From NCBI RefSeq assembly GCF_034555935.1, contig NZ_JAYDCJ010000003.1, positions 2,914,001 to 2,978,000 of the forward strand: a DNA stretch of 64,000 nucleotides, given 5' to 3'. Shown in pieces: positions 9,062-16,937 of this stretch. This DNA comes from Marinobacter qingdaonensis (GTDB lineage: Bacteria > Pseudomonadota > Gammaproteobacteria > Pseudomonadales > Oleiphilaceae). The notes under the pieces are model-generated. The model did not search any database, had not been told where the DNA came from, and was given only the letters and a program-made list of their open reading frames with translations. The position numbers and the translations under genes were made by a program. Every line of letters starts with the position of its first letter. The stretch's first letter is position 1.

Positions 9062-10036
9062 ATGGCCAAGAGAACCCTGCGCACCCTGATCGGTGCGGCA
9101 CTTCTGGCAGCAACAGGTCTGGTGCAGGCCCAGGAAGCCCGCACCGTCGCCATCACGCAGATCGTTGAACATCCGGCACTGGACGCCGTTTATCAGGGCG
9201 TAAAGGATGAACTCGCCGAGCAGGGCTTCAAGGAAGGCCAGAACCTGACCGTCATGCACGAGAGTGCCCAGGGCAACTCGGCCATTGCCTCCCAGATCGC
9301 CCGGAAATTCGTGGGCGCCAGCCCCGACGTGATCGTTGCCATCGCCACACCGTCGGCACAGACCGTCGCTGCGGCGGCACGCAACCTGCCGGTCATTTTC
9401 TCCGCCGTCACCGATCCGGTCGGCGCCAAACTGGTTCCCAGCCTCGAGGCTTCCGGCACCAACATTTCCGGCGTCAGCGACATGCTGCCCATCGACAAGC
9501 ATCTGGACATGCTCCAGCGAGTCATGCCGGACGCCAAGCGCATCGGCACCGTGTACAACCCGGGCGAGGCCAACGCCGTGTCTCTGGTCAACCTGCTGGA
9601 AGAGCGCCTGGCGGCGCGTGACCTGGAACTGGTCAAGGCCGCTGCGACCAAGACCTCCGAAGTGCTGGGCGCTTCCCGCTCCCTGGTGGGCGAGGCCGAT
9701 GCCATCTACCTGACCACCGACAACACCGTGATCAGCGCTGCCGAGGCGGTGGTGTCCGTGGGTGAACGGGCCAAGATACCGGTCTTCGCCGCCGACACCG
9801 CCACCGTGGCCCGCGGTGCGGTTGCAGCCCTCGGTTTCAACTATTACAACCACGGCCGTCAGGCTGGCGCCATGGTTGCCCGGGTACTCAACGGCACCAA
9901 GCCGGGCGAGATGCCGGTCGAAACCATGGACACCCTGGACCTGTTTGTGAACCCGGCCGCCGCCGAGCGCATGGGCATCACCCTGTCCGAAGACCTGATC
10001 CGGGACGCCAAAGAAGTCGTCAACAGCGACAAGTAA
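9062..10036 (+). CDS. ABC transporter substrate-binding protein (TrpX-like, COG2984)
   Basis: 324 residues from the ATG at 9062, chosen because a clean signal peptide follows (MAKRTLRTLIGAALLAATG..QAQ). The mature part starts EARTVAITQIVEHPALD, the hallmark opening of the COG2984 binding proteins, and has the usual TPSAQT and AVTDPVGAKLV segments. Gram-positive relatives import tryptophan; the ligand here cannot be read from sequence. It is the first gene of a complete ABC system with a permease and an ATPase downstream. A terminator-like hairpin after its stop probably gives excess binding protein over the membrane parts. Confidence 0.85.
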   Translation: MAKRTLRTLIGAALLAATGLVQAQEARTVAITQIVEHPALDAVYQGVKDELAEQGFKEGQNLTVMHESAQGNSAIASQIARKFVGASPDVIVAIATPSAQTVAAAARNLPVIFSAVTDPVGAKLVPSLEASGTNISGVSDMLPIDKHLDMLQRVMPDAKRIGTVYNPGEANAVSLVNLLEERLAARDLELVKAAATKTSEVLGASRSLVGEADAIYLTTDNTVISAAEAVVSVGERAKIPVFAADTATVARGAVAALGFNYYNHGRQAGAMVARVLNGTKPGEMPVETMDTLDLFVNPAAAERMGITLSEDLIRDAKEVVNSDK

Positions 10037-10049
10037 CGCCTTACCTGAG

Positions 10050-10083
10050 CGGGCGGACCCCACAAGGGCCCGCCCGTTTTCTT
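10050..10083 (+). terminator. intra-operon terminator/attenuator
   Basis: An 11-bp stem with a single mismatch (10050-10060 with 10066-10076), a 5-base loop and then TTTTCTTTC. It lies between the binding-protein stop and the permease start and probably allows partial read-through. Confidence 0.75.
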
Positions 10084-10102
10084 TCACAGTGAAAAACTAC
10101 CC

Positions 10103-11005
10103 ATGCTAAGTGAAATCGCATTCTATGGCGCCATCGAGACCGGTCTGATCTACGGCCTGGTGGCGTTCGGCATCTACATCTCTTTCCGGGTCCTGGACTT
10201 TCCGGACCTGACCGTTGACGGCAGCTTCCCGCTGGGCGCGGCCGTTGCCGCCGTACTGATCATTGGCGGCTGGAACCCCTGGCTGGCCACCGGTATGGCC
10301 GTCCTGGCCGGGATGGCCGCCGGCGCGGTTACCGCCCTGCTTAACGTCAAACTCAAGATCCTGAACCTGCTGGCGTCGATCCTGACCATGATCGCGCTCT
10401 ACTCGGTGAACCTGCGCATCATGGGTCGGCCCAACGTCGCCCTGCTCACGGAAGAAACCGTGCTCACGCCCTGGTACGACCTGAACCTGGCCTATCACCA
10501 GGTGCCGGTGCTGCTGTTCATCATTGTTGTGGTCGTGGCGCTGATCCTGTTGTGGCGGTTCATGAAATCGGAAACCGGTCTGGCCATGCGTGCCACCGGC
10601 GCCAACCCCCGTATGGCCCGGGCCCAGGGCATCGCAACCGGCGGCATGATCGTGCTGGGCGTGGCGCTGTCGAACGGACTGGTCGGCCTGGCCGGCGCCC
10701 TGTTCGCGCAAAGCCAGGGGGCGGCCGACGTCACCATGGGGGTGGGTGTGATCGTGATCGGGTTGGCGTCGCTCATTGGCGGTGAGGCAGTCATCACGCC
10801 GTCCACCGTGGTGCGCGCCCTGCTCGCCTGCGTGTTCGGCGCCATCATTTACCGCCTTGCCATCGCCTTCGCCCTGAACGCCGACGTGCTCGGCCTTCAG
10901 GCCCAGGATCTGAACCTGATCACCGCCGTGCTGGTTACCCTCGCCATCGTTCTGCCGGGCGTGCGCAGTTCCGTGATTGGCAAATTCACCCGCAACAAGG
11001 CCTGA
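10103..11005 (+). CDS. ABC transporter permease (TrpY-like, COG4120)
   Basis: 300 residues, almost entirely hydrophobic with about eight or nine membrane segments. The N-terminal GLIYGLVAFGIYISFRVLDF and DLTVDGSFPLG are characteristic of the branched-chain-permease-like COG4120 family that pairs with COG2984 binding proteins. It should form the inner-membrane channel. The start overlaps nothing. The ATPase gene follows after nine bases with an AGGAGG Shine-Dalgarno at the junction, so the two are co-translated. Confidence 0.88.
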   Translation: MLSEIAFYGAIETGLIYGLVAFGIYISFRVLDFPDLTVDGSFPLGAAVAAVLIIGGWNPWLATGMAVLAGMAAGAVTALLNVKLKILNLLASILTMIALYSVNLRIMGRPNVALLTEETVLTPWYDLNLAYHQVPVLLFIIVVVVALILLWRFMKSETGLAMRATGANPRMARAQGIATGGMIVLGVALSNGLVGLAGALFAQSQGAADVTMGVGVIVIGLASLIGGEAVITPSTVVRALLACVFGAIIYRLAIAFALNADVLGLQAQDLNLITAVLVTLAIVLPGVRSSVIGKFTRNKA

Positions 11006-11014
11006 GGAGGCGAC

Positions 11015-11809
11015 ATGATCAGTGCAAGCGATCTTCGACTGACCTTTGGCAAGGGAACGCCGCTGGAAAACCCGGCACTCCGGGGCATGAGCCTGACCGT
11101 GAACCAGGGTGAGTTTGTCACCGTGATCGGCAGTAACGGCGCCGGCAAGTCCACCTTTCTGAACGCCCTCTCCGGCGAGGTACTGGTCGACAGTGGCGAG
11201 ATCATCGTCGATAACGTCGATGTCACCAAGCTGCCCACCCACAAGCGCGCGGGCCGGGTTGCCCGGGTGTTCCAGGATCCGCTCGCCGGCACCTGCGAAG
11301 GCCTGTCGATCGAGGAAAATCTGGCCCTGGCCATCAAGCGGGGGCAGCGTCGCGGCCTTACCTCGGCGGTCAAGAAACAGTATCTGGAACAGTTCCGGGC
11401 GAGCCTGTCGTCGCTCAAACTGGGCCTGGAAAACCGGCTCGGTGACAAGATGGGACTGCTGTCCGGGGGACAACGGCAGGCGGTGAGCCTGCTGATGGCG
11501 AGCCTGACGCCGTCGAGCATTCTCCTGCTGGACGAGCACACCGCCGCACTGGATCCCAAGACGGCGGCGTTCGTGCTGGAGCTGACCACGCAGATCATCG
11601 AGGAGCAGCAACTGACCGCCCTGATGGTGACCCACAGCATGAAGCAGGCCCTCGAAGTGGGAAGCCGGACCGTCATGCTGCACCAGGGCCAGGTGGTGTT
11701 TGACATCGCCGGGCAGAAGCGTGAAGGGCTGGAAGTGAAAGACCTGCTCGGGCTGTTCGAGAAGCAGCGCGGACTGGCGGTCGATGACGACAGCCTGCTG
11801 CTGGGCTGA
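11015..11809 (+). CDS. ABC transporter ATP-binding protein (TrpZ-like, COG1101)
   Basis: 264 residues with all nucleotide-binding motifs: Walker A GSNGAGKST (39-47), Q-loop VFQDPLAGTCEGLSI, signature LSGGQRQAVSL, Walker B ILLLDEHTAALDP and the switch His in VTHSM. DPLAGTCEGLSIEENLALA is typical of the COG1101 group. It powers the importer formed with the two genes upstream. AGGAGG just ahead of the ATG supports the start. A GC-rich hairpin after the stop ends the operon. Confidence 0.9.
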   Translation: MISASDLRLTFGKGTPLENPALRGMSLTVNQGEFVTVIGSNGAGKSTFLNALSGEVLVDSGEIIVDNVDVTKLPTHKRAGRVARVFQDPLAGTCEGLSIEENLALAIKRGQRRGLTSAVKKQYLEQFRASLSSLKLGLENRLGDKMGLLSGGQRQAVSLLMASLTPSSILLLDEHTAALDPKTAAFVLELTTQIIEEQQLTALMVTHSMKQALEVGSRTVMLHQGQVVFDIAGQKREGLEVKDLLGLFEKQRGLAVDDDSLLLG

Positions 11810-11817
11810 GAAACCAG

Positions 11818-11842
11818 ACGGGGCGGGTCTACCCCGCCCCGT
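11818..11842. terminator. bidirectional terminator hairpin
   Basis: A perfect 10-bp stem (11818-11827 with 11833-11842) lies between two convergent genes. The U-run is weak on both strands (GTTTA on plus), so termination strength is uncertain. Confidence 0.55.
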
Positions 11843-11859
11843 TTACCAACGGTCTGGTC

Positions 11860-12669
11860 TCAGTGACCGTAAATCAGCATCGACGTATTGGTGATCGCCA
11901 GATTATCGAAAGCCATCGAGCCGATGGACGTGCCACCCACGAGAACCCCGCCAATCCGGATATCTGCCTCGAACGTCTGCAGGTCTATCGCCAGGCTCTC
12001 CACGCTTTGCGCATTCGGTGCCGTGTACATGTCCAGTTCGACGTAGGCAAACAGCCGGAGTGGCTGTGGCGCCTGCAGATCGTAATCCGCACCGGTCAGC
12101 TGGAAATCCCGAACCCCAAGGGCGAGAAACGGGACATCGAAGTCCATGTCGTCGATGGCAATGTCGGTCTTGAAGTTGAGCTGGTCCGTCGCCGTGTCGA
12201 CCCGAATGGTGCCCGAGCCGATCAGGGCGTCCATGCGGAAGTTATCTAGGACGGTGGTCGAGCCGCCGGTACCGGTCAGGTTCCAGGCCCCGGTCGACAC
12301 CCTCAGATCCACGGCGTTGAAGGACAACGGCAACAGGTTGATGATGGCATCGCCATCGCTGGCCAGGTCGATGTTGACCCGGATGTTGTCGAGTCGATCT
12401 GTCGCCGAGCCGTTCAGGTTCAGCCCCATCTCCGAGAAAAAGTCGGTCCGGTTGGCACCGCCGACGGAGATGTCGTTGATTTCCAGGGAGCCTTCATCGG
12501 TGTAGATGAAGCGGTCAATGTTCAACTTGGTTTCCAGTTCGATGGTGACACCGGCCTGACCGGTGATGTTCCCCATCGCACTGTCATCAAGTCGCTGAAA
12601 GTCCGCCTGGGCCACGGGTGCAACACCCGCCACACAGAGCGCTAGCAAGGTTGGATTCAGGCCTTTCAT
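11860..12669 (-). CDS. secreted FilA-like / DUF6160-type protein
   Basis: 269 residues. It has a signal peptide (MKGLNPTLLALCVAGVAPVAQA) followed by LDDSAMGNITGQAGVTIEL. That N-terminal 'LxDxxMxxxTGQAGVTI' motif is what I recall from FilA/DUF6160 proteins linked to surface pilus systems in Acinetobacter. The remainder is regular beta-rich sequence, Asp/Asn/Thr-heavy with almost no Cys or Lys, as expected for an exported beta-solenoid or barrel. No other fil genes are adjacent. An AAGGAA site precedes the ATG. Export is well supported; the role is not. Confidence 0.7.
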   Translation of the reverse strand: MKGLNPTLLALCVAGVAPVAQADFQRLDDSAMGNITGQAGVTIELETKLNIDRFIYTDEGSLEINDISVGGANRTDFFSEMGLNLNGSATDRLDNIRVNIDLASDGDAIINLLPLSFNAVDLRVSTGAWNLTGTGGSTTVLDNFRMDALIGSGTIRVDTATDQLNFKTDIAIDDMDFDVPFLALGVRDFQLTGADYDLQAPQPLRLFAYVELDMYTAPNAQSVESLAIDLQTFEADIRIGGVLVGGTSIGSMAFDNLAITNTSMLIYGH

Positions 12670-12950
12670 CTTCTGTTCCTTTTATAGTAGTTATCACTTC
12701 CTGTGGGCCACTGCAGATTCCGACGCCACTGGCATACTTTAGCGACACGTTGGCGTTGGGTACGTGCAAGGGTCACAAAACGGTTGCGGCCCGCCAGCCG
12801 AGGCCCGAACCGGTTATTTTTTAACCACAAGATGTAGTGCCAGTAAAAAATCCCACGCAAGCCGCGGTCCTGTCGGTCATTTCGGGTTTTCAAGCTCGGC
12901 ACGATTGATTTTCTTTGCCCCCCTGGAACCAATCAATAGTTCTCTTCTTG

Positions 12951-13006
12951 TTCACATAACACTATATCCTGTTATACTCATCGAAAAATAAGCCTATATA
13001 TAGGGC
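12951..13006 (+). promoter_or_regulatory. nrdJ promoter with tandem NrdR boxes
   Basis: TTCACA (12951-12956), a 16-base spacer and TATACT (12973-12978) form a good sigma-70 promoter. Box 1 (12959-12974, ACACTATATCCTGTTA) matches the NrdR consensus at about 12 of 16 positions and fills the spacer. Box 2 (12991-13006) contains the palindrome CCTATATATAGG. Centre-to-centre distance is 32 bp, the helically phased spacing known for NrdR operators. The rest of 12670-12940 shows no gene. Confidence 0.75.
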
Positions 13007-13189
13007 CAGCACGCATCACGGGCGTCAGCGGTCAAACGCTGTCCCAAGCGGCCAAACCGGCCCAACAACAACGATCCAACGTAAAGATTTCGCACGACCC
13101 GGCACGAATCAGCTCCCGCCATAGCCACCATATGTTGTGGTTATCGAGCCGTCGTGACCGACACCGATCAATTTACGATTCAAGGGGTG

Positions 13190-13214
13190 CAGCACCGTTG
13201 TCGCGATGGTGCTG
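13190..13214 (+). promoter_or_regulatory. hairpin in the long nrdJ leader
   Basis: A perfect 7-bp stem CAGCACC/GGTGCTG (13190-13196 with 13208-13214) with an 11-base loop lies 36 bases before the nrdJ start. The predicted leader is about 265 nt. I see no convincing B12 box, so I do not call a cobalamin riboswitch. The hairpin may still influence translation. Confidence 0.3.
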
Positions 13215-13250
13215 TCAAAAGAAGACACACTTGGAATACCGAGGGTTGCA

Positions 13251-15389
13251 ATGAGCGCTAAGGCACAGGCAGTGGTAACGACGATTCCGATGCAGGAAGC
13301 TTCACTCGACATCTGGAACAGCAAGTATCAGCTGAAAACCAAGACGGGCGAGCCCGTCGATACCGACATCAACGCCACTTACGAGCGGGTAGCCAAAGCC
13401 CTGTCCGAGGTTGAGAACAAGTCCGTGCGCACCAAGCACATGAAGGACTTCGTGTGGGCGTTGCAGAACGGTGCCATCCCGGCCGGCCGGATCACTTCCA
13501 ACGCCGGTGCCGAGGCTCACAAGCCGGCAACCTCGACCATCAACTGCACCGTGTCCGGCTCCGTCCAGGACTCCATGAACGACATCCTGGAAAAGAACCA
13601 CGAGGCCGGCCTGACCCTGAAAGCCGGCTGCGGTATTGGCTACGAGTTCTCCACCCTGCGTCCCAAGGGCGCTTACGTAGCCGGCGCTGGCGCCACCACC
13701 TCCGGCCCGCTGTCGTTCATGGATATCTTCGACCGCATGTGCTTCACCGTGTCCTCTGCCGGTGGCCGTCGCGGCGCCCAGATGGCCACCTTTGACGTGC
13801 ACCACCCGGACGTGATCGACTTTATCCAGGCCAAACGTGAAGACGGTCGCCTGCGTCAGTTCAACCTGTCCCTGCTGATCACCGAAGACTTCATCGAAGC
13901 CGTTCGCAACGGCGACGACTGGCACCTGTCGTTCCCGGTCACCGAGAAAGAAGTGGAAGACGAAGGCCTGGACCTGTCCGACGACAGCCAGTTCGTTTAC
14001 CGCGACTTCCCGATCCTCGACGGCTACGTGGTCAATGACGAAGGCAAGGTGGCGTGCCGGATCTACCGCACCCTGAAAGCCCAGTTCATCTGGGACACCA
14101 TCATGACCTCCACCTACGACTACGCCGAGCCAGGCTTCATCCTGATCGACAAGGTCAACCAGATGAACAACAACTGGTTCTGCGAGGACATCCGGGCCAC
14201 CAACCCCTGCGGCGAGCAGCCGCTGCCGCCCTACGGCAGCTGCCTGCTGGGCTCTGTGAACCTGACCATGTTCGTGGACTACCCGTTCACCGATAAGGCC
14301 AGCTTCAACTACGAGAAGTACCGTAAGGTGGTGGGTATCTTTACCCGCATGCTCGACAACGTGGTAGAGATCAACGGCCTGCCGCTGGAAGAGCAGCGTC
14401 ACGAAATCACCTACAAGCGCCGCCACGGCATGGGTATCCTGGGTCTGGGCTCGACCCTGGCCATGCTGCGCATGCCGTACGGTTCCGAGGAGTCCGTCCA
14501 GTTCACCGAGGAAGTGGTACGCGAGATGGCGGTCGAAGGCTGGCGTCAGTCCCTGGCCCTGGCCGAGGAAAAAGGCGTGGCGCCGATCATGGACGACGAG
14601 TTCGAGATCACCCCGAAGATGCTGAGCAAGTGCCCTCAGCTGTCCCAGGACGGCTACAAACTGGGCGACAAGCTCAAGGGCCGGGTTCTGCATGCCAAGT
14701 ACAGCAAGTACATGCAGCAGATTGCCAGCGTCGAGCCGAAGTTGGTGGAAGAACTGGCCGAAAAAGGTGGCCGCTTCACCCACCACACCTCGATCGCGCC
14801 GACCGGCACCATCAGCCTGTCCCTGGCCAACAACGCCAGTAACGGCATCGAGCCGAGCTTCTCGCACCACTATGCCCGCAACATCATTCGGGAAGGCCGC
14901 AAGACCAAGGAAAAAGTGGACGTGTTCTCGTTTGAACTGCTGGCTTACCGCCACATGGTCAACGCGGGTGCCATGCCGTTCTCCGACGACGAGGACAAGA
15001 AGCTGCCGAGCTACTTCACCACCTCCGACGACGTAACCCCGTCGCAGCACGTGGACATTCAGGCGGCCGCCCAGAAATGGGTAGATTCCTCGATTTCCAA
15101 GACGGCCAACGTTCCGACAGAATTTGCCTATCAGGAATTCAAGGACATCTACCTGTACGCCTACGACAAGGGTCTGAAGGGCTGCACCACGTTCCGTTTC
15201 AATCCGGAAGCCTTCCAGGGCGTACTGGTCAAGGAGAAAGACCTGGAAAACACCGAGTACGAATTTACTCTGGACGATGGCAGCAAGGTGACCCTCAAGG
15301 GCAACGAGCAGGTCGAGTACGACGGTGAGATCCACAACGCCGCCAACCTGTTTGATGCTCTCAAAGAAGGCACCTACGGCAAGTACTGA
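13251..15389 (+). CDS. nrdJa: class II (B12-dependent) ribonucleotide reductase, catalytic subunit NrdJa
   Basis: 712 residues from the ATG at 13251, chosen because GAGGG lies 5 bases upstream; an in-frame ATG at 13206 has no such site. The enzyme reduces ribonucleotides to deoxyribonucleotides with adenosylcobalamin and needs no oxygen. Motifs include KAGCGIGYEFSTLRP, SSAGGRRGAQM and the catalytic-loop ATNPCGEQPLPPYGSC. The reductase is split: the C-terminal cysteine tail is encoded by the next gene, as in Pseudomonas. Tandem NrdR boxes upstream suggest repression when deoxynucleotides are ample. Confidence 0.95.
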   Translation: MSAKAQAVVTTIPMQEASLDIWNSKYQLKTKTGEPVDTDINATYERVAKALSEVENKSVRTKHMKDFVWALQNGAIPAGRITSNAGAEAHKPATSTINCTVSGSVQDSMNDILEKNHEAGLTLKAGCGIGYEFSTLRPKGAYVAGAGATTSGPLSFMDIFDRMCFTVSSAGGRRGAQMATFDVHHPDVIDFIQAKREDGRLRQFNLSLLITEDFIEAVRNGDDWHLSFPVTEKEVEDEGLDLSDDSQFVYRDFPILDGYVVNDEGKVACRIYRTLKAQFIWDTIMTSTYDYAEPGFILIDKVNQMNNNWFCEDIRATNPCGEQPLPPYGSCLLGSVNLTMFVDYPFTDKASFNYEKYRKVVGIFTRMLDNVVEINGLPLEEQRHEITYKRRHGMGILGLGSTLAMLRMPYGSEESVQFTEEVVREMAVEGWRQSLALAEEKGVAPIMDDEFEITPKMLSKCPQLSQDGYKLGDKLKGRVLHAKYSKYMQQIASVEPKLVEELAEKGGRFTHHTSIAPTGTISLSLANNASNGIEPSFSHHYARNIIREGRKTKEKVDVFSFELLAYRHMVNAGAMPFSDDEDKKLPSYFTTSDDVTPSQHVDIQAAAQKWVDSSISKTANVPTEFAYQEFKDIYLYAYDKGLKGCTTFRFNPEAFQGVLVKEKDLENTEYEFTLDDGSKVTLKGNEQVEYDGEIHNAANLFDALKEGTYGKY

Positions 15390-15417
15390 TCCGGGCACCC
15401 GACATAGGACAACGAAT

Positions 15418-16113
15418 ATGACAGTCAAAATCAGCAACAAAATCGTCGGCTACCGTGTGAAGAAAGCCGATCCCGCAGCCGGCGAGTCCGCAGCGACGCC
15501 GCAGCAGGACAACACCCCCGTTCAGATGAACGAGAACATCGAGCGGCCTGACTTCCTGCTGGGCACCACCTACAAGATCAAGCCACCGGTGGCTGAGCAC
15601 GCGATGTACATCACCATCAACGACATCCTGCTCAACGAGGACACGGACCACGAGAGCCGTCAGCCCTATGAGGTGTTCATCAACTCCAAGTCGATGGAAC
15701 ACTTCCAGTGGGTTATCGCCCTCACCCGGGTTATCTCCGCGGTCTTCCGCAAGGGTGGCGATGTGACCTTCCTGGTGGAGGAACTGCGCTCGGTGTACGA
15801 CCCGAACGGTGGCTACTTCAAGAAGGGTGGCGTGTTCATGCCGTCTCTGGTGGCCGAAATCGGTGCCGTGATCGAGAAACACCTGAAGGCCATCGGCCTG
15901 CTGGAAAGCGAGGAGATGAGCGAGACCACCAAGCGCATCCTCGCCGAGAAGCGTGCGGAGTTCGAGGCCAGCACCTCCACCGCCACCAACGACGAGAAAA
16001 GCAGCGACTATCCGGCGAACGCCACCATGTGTGGCAAATGCAGCACCAAGGCGGTGATCGTCATGGACGGCTGCGCCACCTGCCTGTCCTGCGGCGACAG
16101 CAAGTGCGGCTAA
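15418..16113 (+). CDS. nrdJb: class II ribonucleotide reductase, second subunit NrdJb
   Basis: 231 residues starting at 15418, 28 bases after nrdJa, with AGGA 8 bases before the ATG. It corresponds to the C-terminal part of one-piece NrdJ proteins: a TSCPD-like region (residues about 50-160) and a cysteine-rich tail (CGKCSTKAV...GCATCLSCGDSKCG) that shuttles electrons to the active site. Split subunits are known in Pseudomonas. It works only with NrdJa. A strong terminator follows, closing a two-gene operon. Confidence 0.92.
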   Translation: MTVKISNKIVGYRVKKADPAAGESAATPQQDNTPVQMNENIERPDFLLGTTYKIKPPVAEHAMYITINDILLNEDTDHESRQPYEVFINSKSMEHFQWVIALTRVISAVFRKGGDVTFLVEELRSVYDPNGGYFKKGGVFMPSLVAEIGAVIEKHLKAIGLLESEEMSETTKRILAEKRAEFEASTSTATNDEKSSDYPANATMCGKCSTKAVIVMDGCATCLSCGDSKCG

Positions 16114-16137
16114 GCCAGCCTCGTTAACGTCGTAGCC

Positions 16138-16177
16138 AAAAGGCCCGAGAGCAAACGCTGTCGGGCCTTTTCTTTTT
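16138..16177 (+). terminator. rho-independent terminator of nrdJab
   Basis: An 11-bp stem AAAAGGCCCGA/TCGGGCCTTTT (16138-16148 with 16161-16171), a 12-base loop and then TTTCTTTTT. It lies 25 bases past the nrdJb stop. Confidence 0.9.
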
Positions 16178-16238
16178 CCGGCGATAGAACCTACTCTTTC
16201 CCCAAACACCGTCATTCTCTCTCGACGCGAGAACCCTG

Positions 16239-16937
16239 ATGATGAAAACCATTGGCCTGCTTGGCGGCATGAGCTGGGAGTCGACCCAGAGTTACTACCG
16301 GCTGATCAACGAAGGTGTAAAGGCCAGACTGGGCGGGCTGCACTCGGCCCGGCTGATTCTCTACAGCGTCGATTTTGCGGAGATCGAGGTCCTGCAGCAG
16401 CAGGGCGACTGGGAGGCCGCCGGTCGTTTGCTGGCCTCCGCCGCCGAAGCCGTGCAAGCCGCCGGGGCGGATTTCTTGCTGATCGGCACCAACACCATGC
16501 ACAAGGTGGCGCCGCAGATCGACGACGCCATCGACATTCCGCTCCTGCACATCGCCGACGCCACGGCCCAGGCGCTCAAACACGAAGGCATGCACTCGGT
16601 GGGTCTGCTCGGCACCCGCTTTACCATGGAGCAGGCGTTTTACCGGGAACGCCTGGAGCGGGCCGGTATTCGGGTCCTGGTTCCCGACCAGGAAGAGCGC
16701 GACGAAATTCACCGGATCATTTACGAGGAACTGTGCCAGGGCGATATCCGGCCGGACTCCAGGGCGGTGTTTCAGGCGGTGGTCGACAGCCTGGCAACCC
16801 GGGGTGCCCAGGCTGCCCTCCTCGGCTGTACCGAAATCGGCTTGCTGCTCAAACAATCCGACACTCCGGTGGCGCTGTTCGACACCACGGAGATTCACGC
16901 CAATGCGGCGGTCGCGGCCGCGCTCGGGGGCACCTGA
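16239..16937 (+). CDS. aspartate/glutamate racemase family protein (YgeA/RacD type)
   Basis: 232 residues. The N-terminus KTIGLLGGMSWEST is typical of the YgeA-type Asp/Glu racemases, which interconvert L- and D-amino acids without PLP. The first catalytic position lies in GTNTMHK, with Thr84 and no Cys next to it. The second catalytic Cys is present in GCTEIGLL. From memory, E. coli YgeA also pairs Thr with Cys, so this is probably functional rather than dead. MMKT or MKT are equal start options. Its last 43 bases overlap the convergent downstream gene. Confidence 0.85.
   Translation: MMKTIGLLGGMSWESTQSYYRLINEGVKARLGGLHSARLILYSVDFAEIEVLQQQGDWEAAGRLLASAAEAVQAAGADFLLIGTNTMHKVAPQIDDAIDIPLLHIADATAQALKHEGMHSVGLLGTRFTMEQAFYRERLERAGIRVLVPDQEERDEIHRIIYEELCQGDIRPDSRAVFQAVVDSLATRGAQAALLGCTEIGLLLKQSDTPVALFDTTEIHANAAVAAALGGT

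Noticed and set aside
12985..13250. Cobalamin riboswitch in the nrdJ leader
   Set aside because: A B12-dependent reductase made this attractive, but no B12-box-like motif or the usual long folded core was found. Only a small hairpin is present.
13206..13250. Upstream ATG for nrdJ at 13206
   Set aside because: No ribosome site precedes it, whereas GAGGG lies 5 bases before the ATG at 13251, and the 13206 codon is inside the leader hairpin loop.
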